Source of the DNA: Skeletonema tropicum
Taxonomy: Eukaryota; Bacillariophyta; Thalassiosirophyceae; Thalassiosirales; Thalassiosiraceae
Length of the DNA stretch: 64,000 bases
Direction: 5' to 3'
NCBI GenBank assembly: GCA_037178625.1
Contig: CM074127.1
Coordinates: 1,860,001 to 1,924,000, forward strand
In this document: piece after piece, positions 9,930-20,147 of the stretch
Layout: each line of letters opens with the position of its first letter
Numbering within the stretch: position 1 is the stretch's first letter
Translations under genes and position numbers: made by a program
Notes under the pieces: generated by a model
The model's input: only the letters and a program-made list of their open reading frames with translations
The model's database searches: none
What the model was told of the DNA's origin: nothing

Positions 9930-12900
9930 TCAAGACCTTCTTCCACCGAAGTACTTCTGTTTGCCTTCGCTTATCAATATGTCGTATGCTTTTTTCGCAT
10001 CAATAAGATTGGTTTCCATTTTTGATATCATTTCCCTCACCCCTACCCTCGACCGAACAACGACCCCAACTAGTCCTGGATGACTAAAATACGAGTCCAC
10101 ATGGTGGGAATTTTTGCGCTGAATTCTCTCAACTGTCCACCCAGGAAACTCCTTACTTTCACAATTCTCTAGAGTTCTAGCTTCGTTAGAAAGCGCTCCC
10201 CTCAACCTCTTCTTCTTTTTGGTAGTAGTGCCATCATTTGGCTTGTCTTCTAGTTCTGGCCAATTAGGCCTTATTACACCGCGCTCTATCGTTTCCTTAG
10301 CATCTTCCAACTCTACTCCAATAGCTTCGCATAATTTTTCTACCGAGTAGCTTTGAAATCCTGCCGGAAATTCCTTCCATTTCACACACTCAGACACTAG
10401 TGTGTGCGCAGGAAGCAATATTTGATTCAACAAGTACCACTGCTCATTCACGCGGGCAACCCCACTCTTGAAGGCATCTACGCTGCGAGCCATTCTGTGA
10501 AACTGTTGATTGCCACTTCGATGATTGCCTGGCGGGTATTGTGACACCATAGATAATTTGGTGTCTCTTAATCGCCTCGAGGAACAAGGATCGAAGTATG
10601 GCTCAAGGTAGCCGAGTTCCACTGCATCTTGGTATGCTTGAATGTCAGCGATTGTCGCAGCTGTACCGTAATCAATGTTGAGATCGTTGGCATAAACATT
10701 GATGAGTGAACCGCTTGGCGCGATATCCTTCTTTTTCATCTTACGACTCAGAGAATGAAAGGAAAGTTTATCAATAGCAGCATCCCTCGATAAAGAGCTA
10801 TTTCCTGTGTTGACAATACGACACGCCTCACGAACTTTATTTGCAGCGTTTTTGGCGTTGTCCAAAAGCTGCTTGCCTAGCATCTGTACCCTTGCCAGCA
10901 TCGGTTCTTTGCTGTAGACAAAATACCTAGCAATGTCCCGAGTTATGCTTTCAGTGAGGTCAATACTGATTTTACTCCACACAGTTCTATTGAGAGGATC
11001 TGGGAATTTCGGGGCAACAAAATATAACATTTCTTCAGACAACTCGTGAAAGATGACATCTTGAAGAGTCTTGCCGGCACCAATTGGAACAGTATGGAGG
11101 AAGGGGAAAATGTCGGGTAACATGGTGAAGTCCCACTTGAGCAGGGACTCCTCAATCGCTCGGACCATTTCTTTCCCTCCTCTTGTCATAGATCGTGTGA
11201 GGAGTTCGTCATTAGGATCTGGATTTGTCATCATTTCTTTCAACCGGCGCTGAAAATGAATTTTCAACCAATGCATCCTTTGTCTAGCAACGACATCTTT
11301 GGAAAGTCTAGTAAATGATTCAGCTTGCCCATGTCCATGCTCCTGCCTGATCCTTAGATCGATTGGAGCGAGCACATCATTCGTCAAATATTCAACCAAG
11401 TAGAACATATCGAACAGTTTGAGATCGTAAATGTCTAGCTGCGCCATCTCTCGATCTACAAAGTTACGTTTTAGACGAGCGGCATCATCATCATAATCAC
11501 CCCCATGAATCTCGTTATTGTCCTTACCGTAGCCCTTACGCTCGCGAACATCTTCATAGGCCTCACCGTAGTCGACAAGAAGTTCGACTTCATCACCAGC
11601 TTTCATTGCATGATCCTTGTCAATGAAGATGTAATACTTCACAGCACATTCGTCTGTGTGGCGGATGTCAACATTGCAATGCAGTTGCTTATTGTGGCCG
11701 ACTTCAAAGGAAAAGATCAATGTTATCTATATGAGTGCAACAAGAACCGAAAAGAATCCAGTCAAATTCATATATCCACTTACCTTCGTTCACGTATATT
11801 GGTGTACTCTGTCGCGCAAGGCAGTGAACTTCTCCAGTGGCATCATCTGTAATGTCAATGGCCTGATCTCGCCCGAGTCGTTGATCACTTACCCCGTACG
11901 ACCACTCCGACGGCTCAAAATCAAATATAAAATTCTTGAAACAAAAATGTAGATTGTCCTTTACATCGATACGTCGGTGTGGTCCGTACCTTCCAAGTTC
12001 GAGCATCCCAAGCCCACTCTTTTCACTACAGAACACCACAGTTTTATCCTCAACGTAATCAGACTCTGAGTGGATCCCTAAAAATCCAATCCGCTCTCCT
12101 TCTGGAATTTTAGATCGATACTTCTTTACCTCACTATTCACCTTGCAACAGATTTCATCTTCGTCAAAATGGTCTAGAAGTGTTCCATTTTGTTCAACGT
12201 GTTTCTTGAGATATCTCTGACGTTCCTTACTCCAGTACAAACTGTTGTCATTATGATGAAGATTGTTCCCTTTCAAAGTCACGTTCATTTTTCGACCACC
12301 GTACATCTCTGCAGCCAACTCTTCTTGTGTTTTCACAAACAGATTCCCATTATCATCGTGAGTCACATGCTCCCCCAGGAGTCGTGCCCACCGATTACTG
12401 GCATCCTTTTTCAACACCCTTGCACCTAGAAACGTAACAAATGCTCCAAGTCCACTGTTGGGAATGTTGGAAGGCTTGATTTCAACTCTGAAATCGTACA
12501 ATGTTTCTACAGCACCAGAAATAAAATGAGTATAAAGTGATCATCGAATGGTCCAAGAAGTATCAGCAAAGCAAATTCTTACCTGTTTCGCTGCAAAAAG
12601 TAGTTATTGTTTGACTGGGGAGGCCGTTGGGATTGATGACGGTTGACGACAAGTGCTCGATTGCGTTCATAACCATACACGAATCCCTTGTATTGTTCGG
12701 GTCTATTCGAAAGTCAGTCTCAACATTCTTCTTCTCGTTCTCGGAGGTAGCTTGGGGGCTCTTGCTTGACATAAAATCGTCGAGTAAGTTCTGTGGAAGG
12801 TCATTCCTCTTCCCACCACGACCTTCAAAATCTTCAGGTGAAATTGTACGCCCAGAAATGTCGAATGGGGTTGTGAGCGGTGGGCGATAAAAGATGACAC

Positions 12901-15090
12901 AGTCCGACTTCATTTCCCCCCCTGAATGGTGTTTCTCATAGTACTCGGCGATGTCGTTGGGATTCGTGAAGACCCTTCCATCCAAAGTCGCTTTGGTTTT
13001 GGTGCATAGGTTTTCATGATCCACAACTTGAGATCTAGCGAAGAATACCCTGTCGCACTTTTCACAAGTGTAAAATAAAGGAATTTGATCATCGTCGTCA
13101 CTATCGTCGCCAGTATCCATCGAGGTATTGTCCGTTAGACTGTTCAACGCAGACGGCATGTTTTCTTTGTCTCTATTTGGTGGCGATACATCTTTTGAGA
13201 TACTGTTCTCATCGGGCGGAGACGTATCTTCTCTTCGACATTCCAATAGTGCCTGCTCTTCTTCTAAAAGGAGATCTATATCAATTTTGTGCTCTTCCAC
13301 GTAGTCCTGGTACCTTATCTTGATCGTTTCGTCGAGAAGATTGAATAGATCAGTTTCCATTTCTTCAACTTCTTCATCCGCCAAATCTGGCAAAATTTCG
13401 TCATCATGAGTCATCAACTGACACGAGTGATTCTGATTGTTGCTACTGCGATGGATCTTCTCCAGTGCTTGGCGTTTATTTGAGCTCGATGTACCAGCCG
13501 CGAGAACATCATTTCCATTGCTCAAGGATGCCACATTGGTAGTAGGCTCGGGAGGAGATTTCCGTTTCATGCCACGCTTTTTTGCTTTCTTTTTCTTTCC
13601 ACGATCGTTCTCTCCCTCTTTCATAGCGACGGGCTTGGCAGTTCTGGACACATCATCAGTTTCACTTGCAAGGGCATCTGTGACGACATGAGCCTTGCAA
13701 AATCTGCTTCCTTTCAAACGTGTTGTGTCACAGCCAGGTTTCTTGCATTTCTTTTTCGACTTCTTTTTCTTCTTCTCAATCGGTTTGATACTATCTGGCT
13801 TCTTTTTCTCCCCCTTCTCATTATCACCATCACCATCTTGTGACGTTTTGGCCTTCTTGTCATTGCCACCATCATCCTTCTTCTTTTTGGACTTCTTGTC
13901 ATCACCGCCATCATCTTGTGTCGCCTTGACATTTCTATGATCGCCGCCATCAACCCTCTTCTTTTTCGACTTCTTGTCATTGCCGCCATCATCAATCTTC
14001 CTTTTGGCCTTCTTCTCATTACCGACAGTATCCTTCTTTTCGGCCTCCTTCTCACCACCGCCTTCAACCTTCTTTTTTTTGGCCTTCTTCTTCTCACCAC
14101 CGTCTTCGTCCCTCTTCGTTTTGGCCTTCACCTTTTCACCAACACTATCATTCTTCTTCTTTCTGATCTTCATTACATCACCTTCATCCTTCTTCTTTTC
14201 GGCCTTTTTCGTCTCGCCACCACCATCATCCTTCTTCTTTGTGACCTCCTTCTCATCACCTTCATCATTCTTCTCTCTAACCTCCTCCTTCTTCTCATCA
14301 CCTCCATCAGCCTTCTTCTTCTTCTTCTTCTCTTTTCGACTGGCAGATTTATTATTCTTCTCAGGATCCCTCACAAGTGTCAACCTCATCCCTTTGCTAC
14401 TAGCAGATGGCGATGACGAAACCTTCTCCTTCTCATCACGGCAAGGTGTCGCTGATGCAGCCTTCTCCTTCTCCTTCTCACCGCCACCACCACCATCGTC
14501 ATTCGCTCCAAAATCGGTAGTACCAAAATCATCCAATTCAATAATCTCATCGTCCATAAGAGTATGATGACTCTCATCCGTATCATCGTCCATTGCCGCA
14601 ACGACGACACTCTCATTATTGCTGCCACGATGAGCAACACCACCACCACCACCACCACGACTGGTGACATTCTCCTCCCTCCTCATTGTCATGGGGGGTA
14701 ATTTCTTTGCCTTGGACACAATCCGACCCGATTTTTGCTTGGCAATAGGTACAGCATCTTGACCCGAGGGAGCAAGAGTATTCGACGTTTTTCGTTGAAA
14801 TCGCCCATTTTTGAATTCTACATTGGATTGATGCTTTTGCTTTCGTAAATCCACCATTTGCGGCTGAGGAGGAAGAGGAGGCGGTTGCTGCTGAACCTTC
14901 TTTCGTGGGATTTGCATTGCAGTAGTAGTAGACGAAGAAGAATGCATCATCATTTCCGTTCGTTGTTTCTTGGGTATACTACCACTTTTTTTTGTAGTTA
15001 GAGTCCGTGCAGATTTGGTTCTGTTGAAAAGTGTCGATGATTCGGGTAACCTTCTTGCTGCTGCCACTGCCGAGGTTGGATTGGATTTGG

Positions 15091-15131
<41 letters not shown>

Positions 15132-16921
15132 CCAACCGCTGGACGTTTCAATGAGGATGCCGCCACCACAGTAGGAGGATTCCCCACACCTCTCGCTCGA
15201 TTTGCCTCCTGTTCTTGCAAATTACTCATTGTTTGTCGCCGTTGATGTTGCTGCAAATTCACCCTCTGGAATTGCGCTTGTCGTTCTGCCTGGACTGATT
15301 CGAGCAATTGTTGATGACCGGCAGTCTTGAAATGAATACCATTGAAATTGTCAGAGTGGGGATTGTTGGGACAATCCTTCCATTTGTGTAGTCCCTTGTG
15401 TTCTTCTATTTGACATGGTGCATTGAAACCCATTTTTTTTGGTCGATTAGTATTGTTACCACCACTACTGTTGCGACGGGTAAAGTTATTTTTGTTGTTT
15501 GGAGAATTGTTGGAAGGTGATTGTGGATGTACGCCTCCACCACCGCTACCACGACGGTTGAAATTGGTATTAGGATGATTGGATGGAGGTCCATTGTTGT
15601 TATTTGGGTGTGATTCATTGCTATTGCGACGAATGAAATTGTTATTACCACCACCAGCAGCAGCATTTCCAGCAGCAACAACAACACCGCCAACGTTGAC
15701 CGGTGACAATCGACTCTCAATCTCTCTTGTACTATTATCCCCCCAATCCACCTTGTTTTGAGTCGTAGTAGTTGCACCCGATTGCGATTGTGATTGTTGT
15801 TCTTGATTGGACGATGGTTGTCCTGCCTGAGACGAATAATTGGAGCTGCTTTTCAAACTGCTCTTCAAAATGGAAGTCTTCTTCAGTATAGACGTTGGTT
15901 TCACGTTGCTGCTGCTGCTGTTGTTGTTGTTGTTGTTGTTATTATTAACTGCATTTGTTACCGGGGGGACAGTCGAGGTGGACGATGACGATGCTGCCAT
16001 GCCAGAGAAGACATTGACTTTACCACCACCACCACCACCACCATCATTCGTGTTATTGTCAACTACAAACCGCTGTTGTTGTGACGAAGAAGAAGCACTC
16101 AATCGTTTCCCCGAGGATGAATAATTGGCCAGATTGATGGATGTTCTCCCTCCACTATTAGTGTCACGACGTGTAGTATTATTGCCACCTCCAGCATTGT
16201 TGTTGGTGGAATTATTCGTATTGCTAGTAGCGGATGTCACTTCATTATCAGTGGTACCCAATGATGTCGTATTATTAGCTACAGCAGCAGTTGTTGTAGT
16301 AGTAGGTGCATTCCCCACTGCAGTGGATAAAATATCCTTGAAATAATCATTACTAATTTGTACACTATTGTCTGTAGGATTATTTGACGATGATGCTTGG
16401 CTACCGCCGCTGTGCTGACGACGGAGTAGTGTATCGTCATTGAAGGCAGTTTTCGAAGCATCAGTGGTAGTGGGCGGCGCAGAAGAAAAGGATTTGTCAA
16501 ACTCTCGTTTTTCTTGAAGTTCTCGTTGTTGTTGAAGGCGTCGTTTTTCGGCAAAGGTGGTTGCTCGATTGTGATTGTTGGTTGGTGAAGAGGGATGCTG
16601 CTGCTGCTGATGATGATGTTGTTGTGACATGACACGACGATAAGTTGACGGGGACGACGGCTCCCTACTCCTTTCATGATGGGTGCTGTGCTTTGTATAG
16701 CGAGAATATGGCGGGGGCTGCTGCTCATTATTATTATTATTATTCGAATGACGATGGTGGTGCTGGCGATGTGGAGGGCCATCATGTTGTCTTCCGCTGG
16801 ATGAGGATGATGTGTTGGGACGATTATTATTATTGTGATGATGATGAGGATGAGGATTATTATTTCGTCGTCGACCATCGTCTCTATTGCGGGACGGAGA
16901 TGATGGATGGCGGCCACTCAT
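9930..16921 (-). CDS. Very large SET-like domain protein with Lys-rich repeats and zinc motifs
   Basis: Three exons read on the minus strand: 16921-12583, 12506-11784 and 11701-9930, with introns of 76 and 82 bp. Both joins keep frame (FCSET|ETLYDFRVEIKP and IYVNE|VGHNKQLHCNV), giving 2277 residues. Residues 1-~880 are extremely Asn/Ser/His/Gln/Ala-rich; one Cys/His cluster is near 502 (CQIEEHKGLHKWKDC). Residues ~880-1060 are tandem Lys/Asp/Gly units. A C-x4-C-x(n)-C-x2-H motif lies near 1059 (KKPGC, RFCKAH) and a C2H2-like finger near 1287 (YTCEKCDRVFF). Residues ~1450-1745 read as a divergent SET domain: SNIPNSGLGAFVTFLGARVL at its start and LLVDYGEAYED at its end. The usual NHSC-x-PN motif is altered (VNEVGHNKQLHCNV). 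SET domains transfer methyl groups to lysines, so histone or protein lysine methylation is inferred. Two adjacent genes wrongly merged by my splice choice is the main alternative. Confidence 0.7.
13770..14340. repeat. Coding minisatellite of Lys/Asp/Gly units
   Basis: Within the SET-like gene, about 13 imperfect units of roughly 39-42 bp read on the minus strand as variants of KKKDDGGNDKKAK. The opposite strand reads as a hydrophobic frame only because the repeat is so biased. Repeat-number polymorphism would be expected. Confidence 0.75.
15092..15129. repeat. (GCA)n trinucleotide repeat encoding poly-Ala
   Basis: About 12-13 uninterrupted AGC/GCA units on the + strand, read on the minus strand as a run of alanines inside the SET-like protein. 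Shorter trinucleotide runs (poly-Asn, poly-Gly) flank it at 15900-16060. Confidence 0.9.
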
Positions 16922-17747
16922 TCTTTTTACGTCGTATCTATAATAATAATAATTAGGATATGAATTTTATGATGCTGGTGCTGGCTACTCTTCCACTTTA
17001 TTTACAGAGTGTTATGGTCTCCTTACGTAGTTTCATAGACTTTCCACCGCGGAAAGGGGTTGAAATTGAAATTTATGAGGCGTCGCGTTAGCTTTCGTGG
17101 TGAGTGGTGGAAGCGGTAAGGTACACGGTATCCAATATACGTACTTATTGGTATACATATGTTATGTACATGGTTGCATCTGCCTGCGTTATGCCCTCGC
17201 TCGCTTTGGGCCCTTGAGGGTCGCAGCAACTAACACCAGCCTGGTCGAACATGCCATAGTTGTCTCTATCACTGTGCTCATCATCGGTATGATGTCGAGG
17301 TTCTGGATTGCGAAGTAGGAGAGCAAGGAGTACGATACCAAGAGATGCAAATCCGAAACTGCACTGTATCAATAGAAGAAGTAGTTTCATTGAGAGGGCC
17401 ACGCCCGTAACCGCACAGGTGTAATCTGGATTTGGTATGGTTGAAGGCAATGTTCACCAAGGCCGCTCAATTAGAATTTCAATTACACCATGAGGTTTGA
17501 ACAAGAATCGAACGTATTACTATTACTGTGTTGTACAATTCGTGACTCAGTTTAGAGTTCGTGACTCGAGCCAAACAACTCGTGACCCGAGATAATCAGC
17601 TTGAGTCACGAGCTGAAAAATGAAAATCTCGACTCCTACATTTTCATTCATTGGTAATGTTCATGTTGTAGGAGGTTGTAGGCTGTTCAACCGCACAGTA
17701 GCAGCGGCAATAGAGGCAGGAGTATCACTACAAGAGAGGACACGACA
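16922..17747. other. Intergenic region, possible small membrane protein on minus strand
   Basis: Between the divergent SET-like and HCF101-like genes. The only candidate gene is a minus-strand frame at 17145-17450. Its internal ATG gives MKLLLLLIQCSFGFASLGIV, a strongly hydrophobic segment, then a polar 50-residue tail. It could be a small secreted or membrane protein, but I have no family match and rate it low. A cluster of TGACTCA-like sites is described separately. Confidence 0.35.
17541..17612. promoter_or_regulatory. Cluster of four TGACTCA-like (AP-1/GCN4-type) sites
   Basis: Four related 12-13-bp elements lie within 72 bp: CGTGACTCAG (17541), CGTGACTCGAG (17560), CGTGACCCGAG (17581) and an inverted TTGAGTCACGAG (17601). 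The core TGACTCA is the binding site of Jun/Fos/GCN4-type bZIP factors. They lie ~140-200 bp upstream of the HCF101-like ATG. Function is inferred from spacing and repetition only. Confidence 0.4.
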
Positions 17748-19835
17748 ATGATATCATCCATTGCGCACAGAAGATTGGTCTTCTGGTGTTGCAGTGGCGG
17801 AGAGAGACGACTTATTCGCGGTGTCGTCCATCGCAACATCACGACGTCGTCGTCATCTATCCATCAACGCCAACGTGATAATATTATAAATGATGTGACT
17901 CTAACGAGGAATAGTAATACACTCAGAATACCTCAACTATCACCAACTAGACGACTATCTTCATCCACTCAAAGTAACACAACAAAATTTAGATTTTCAG
18001 AGTTATCATCGAGGCAATCTGCAGAATTGGAAGATGAATTACTCAACCGACTACACAATCACAAACTGAGCAACAGCAATAACTCGGAACAACGCCTCAT
18101 AGATCCAATCATTGGAAAATCTCTCACGAGGAATGGACTGGATTGGATCCGGTCTATTTCGATTCCATCGTCATTTGATAAGGGTGATGATGAGAATGTC
18201 ATTACGGTCAATTTGCAACCACCGACAATGTTACATCCAAAACTGAACGAGATTACCTCTAATATTACTCAGGTTGTACAGGAAGAAATGGTATCGTTAT
18301 TGAATGACAAGCATACACTACAACCGTGCGATATTGACGTTTCTGTGAGAATTACCCCACAGCACAACACAAACAACAACAACAATACTACTACTACCAC
18401 CAAAAGAGTAGTCGAAAAAACTCCACAATCATCATCCTTTGCTCTAAAGAACACCACACACTTTATCGCCGTATACAGTTGCAAGGGTGGAGTAGGGAAA
18501 TCCACCATTGCTGCCAATCTCGCCTACCAACTATCAGCCATGGGAGGAAAAGTCGGATTACTCGATTTAGATGTGTACGGTCCATCACTCCCATTGTTGG
18601 TTCAACCGGATGATCCAACAGTGAGACGGTCTCCTCCACATGTCCCAGAGGGGATGGTGGAACCAATCGTACACAAGGGTGTGAAACTAATGTCATTGGG
18701 GTTCGTCTCTCCAAATAGTGGTGTTCCCGGAAGTGGACCCAATGGAGGTGCAGCCGTCCTCCGTGGTCCAATGGCAGGACGTGTCGTCTCACAGCTCCTC
18801 AAGGGGACCAATTGGGGTGAGTTGGATGTACTCGTCTTGGACTTACCGCCGGGTACGGGAGATGTTCAATTGGAAGTATGTCAATCGTTATCTCTTTCGG
18901 GTGCAGTGGCAGTGTCGACACCCAGTGCCTTGGCATGGGCCGATGTACGGAAGGGGGTAGAAATGTTTGGAGAGTTGGGTGTTTCGACATTGGCATTGGT
19001 GGAGAATTTTGCGTACTTTGTTTGTGAGGGTGGTGGACGACATTACCCCTTTGGAAAGGCGCGTACGTTGGCTGCTGGTAGTCATGATGGACCGAACGAC
19101 TCGTCTGATGCAAACACGCAACAACAACAACAACAACATCATCATTTCATGCCAAAATCTTCGCATGTGTTTCACCTTCCAATATCCGAAACAGTGTCTG
19201 GTTCAAACGAATCAGGCAAACCATTTTGTTGCGATGAACCCAATACCAAGTCAGAAGAGGAATGGGCAGTGTTTTCCAAATTAGCCGATGCAGTCTCTAC
19301 TGACTTGCTACTTCTACAACACAATATGATGCCTGCATCCATGCAGGGACAGCAAGGAAATAGTGCAGCTTCCATGGTCGTGACGATTGATGAAGTTGAA
19401 GATTCTGCGTTTGATGTCCCATTGACTCAGCTTGACATTGATAACAATCACAAGAGATTCACTGTGCGGTTATTTTGTAATGAAGGTGGATACCAGAAGA
19501 TTATTAGTGGGGCTGATTTACGAAGTAGAAACCCAAAGACTGGAGATGTAGAAGACAACTTGAGTTCTCAAGAAGGAGTGACTGTTCAACACGGTTGTGG
19601 AGGAGGGAGTCGAAGTGGTAATACAGGAAGCATTAAGCCTTCGATCATGGTTCATCACCATAGCTCAGAATGCAACCACAACTCTAATGAAAAGGATAGC
19701 TTATTTCCTGCAAAACTGGCAAAGAAAGGAAAGTATGGATATGAAGTTGAATGGGCAGATGGTGCAACGATAATTTACTCTTTGTTGGCAATTGCAAAAG
19801 CAGCTGGAGGAAAGCCACTTGCGAGTCAGGATTGA
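17748..19835 (+). CDS. HCF101/Mrp-type Fe-S cluster P-loop ATPase
   Basis: A single-exon 695-residue protein. Residues ~105-190 match an MIP18/DUF59-type region (DPIIGKSLTRNGLDWIRSIS). The Mrp/NBP35 ATPase core begins at residue ~237: deviant Walker A CKGGVGKST near 245, LLDLDVYGPSLP, AVLRGPMAG, VLDLPPGTGDVQL and ALVENFAYFVC. The C-terminal ~120 residues resemble DUF971 (ISGADLRSRNP to YEVEWADGATIIYSL). This three-part order is that of HCF101, which carries 4Fe-4S clusters to target proteins. After FVC comes EGGGRHYPFG, so the second Cys of the Mrp CxxC motif is missing, as in HCF101. The N-terminus (MISSIAHRRLVFWCCSGGERR) is Arg-rich without a diatom plastid signature, so a mitochondrial copy is my inference. 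A His/Gln-rich insert lies near residues 455-470. Confidence 0.85.
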   Translation: MISSIAHRRLVFWCCSGGERRLIRGVVHRNITTSSSSIHQRQRDNIINDVTLTRNSNTLRIPQLSPTRRLSSSTQSNTTKFRFSELSSRQSAELEDELLNRLHNHKLSNSNNSEQRLIDPIIGKSLTRNGLDWIRSISIPSSFDKGDDENVITVNLQPPTMLHPKLNEITSNITQVVQEEMVSLLNDKHTLQPCDIDVSVRITPQHNTNNNNNTTTTTKRVVEKTPQSSSFALKNTTHFIAVYSCKGGVGKSTIAANLAYQLSAMGGKVGLLDLDVYGPSLPLLVQPDDPTVRRSPPHVPEGMVEPIVHKGVKLMSLGFVSPNSGVPGSGPNGGAAVLRGPMAGRVVSQLLKGTNWGELDVLVLDLPPGTGDVQLEVCQSLSLSGAVAVSTPSALAWADVRKGVEMFGELGVSTLALVENFAYFVCEGGGRHYPFGKARTLAAGSHDGPNDSSDANTQQQQQQHHHFMPKSSHVFHLPISETVSGSNESGKPFCCDEPNTKSEEEWAVFSKLADAVSTDLLLLQHNMMPASMQGQQGNSAASMVVTIDEVEDSAFDVPLTQLDIDNNHKRFTVRLFCNEGGYQKIISGADLRSRNPKTGDVEDNLSSQEGVTVQHGCGGGSRSGNTGSIKPSIMVHHHSSECNHNSNEKDSLFPAKLAKKGKYGYEVEWADGATIIYSLLAIAKAAGGKPLASQD

Positions 19836-20147
19836 TAAGTTTGGAAGGTCAAGACTGAACCATCTAGTAACCTACCTAACTACAGAGTCAATTACGATGA
19901 AATTCAAGCTTATGTTGTCCTTTATTATCAATTATCGTTGATAGCTGCGCAATGTTGATGCTGCGTGTCAATGAGATGAACAAACAAGGCCATCTTCGTC
20001 TATCTCTTGAGGAAGGTGTTTTCTACCCAAACGTACCATACCGATTGTCCCGCCCAGAGATTCTGCAGAACCACCGTGCGGCCCGCCGGATTTCTCTCTT
20101 CATCCGACATCGACACACGCACTTCCACTGCACACAACATCACCACC

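Noticed and set aside
13974..14567. 197-residue plus-strand frame rich in Phe/Ser/Leu
   Set aside because: Antisense of the Lys-rich minisatellite of the SET-like gene; composition explains its openness.
17023..17229. Possible RNA structure around GGGCCCTTGAGGGTC
   Set aside because: Short stems only; no known RNA family pattern.
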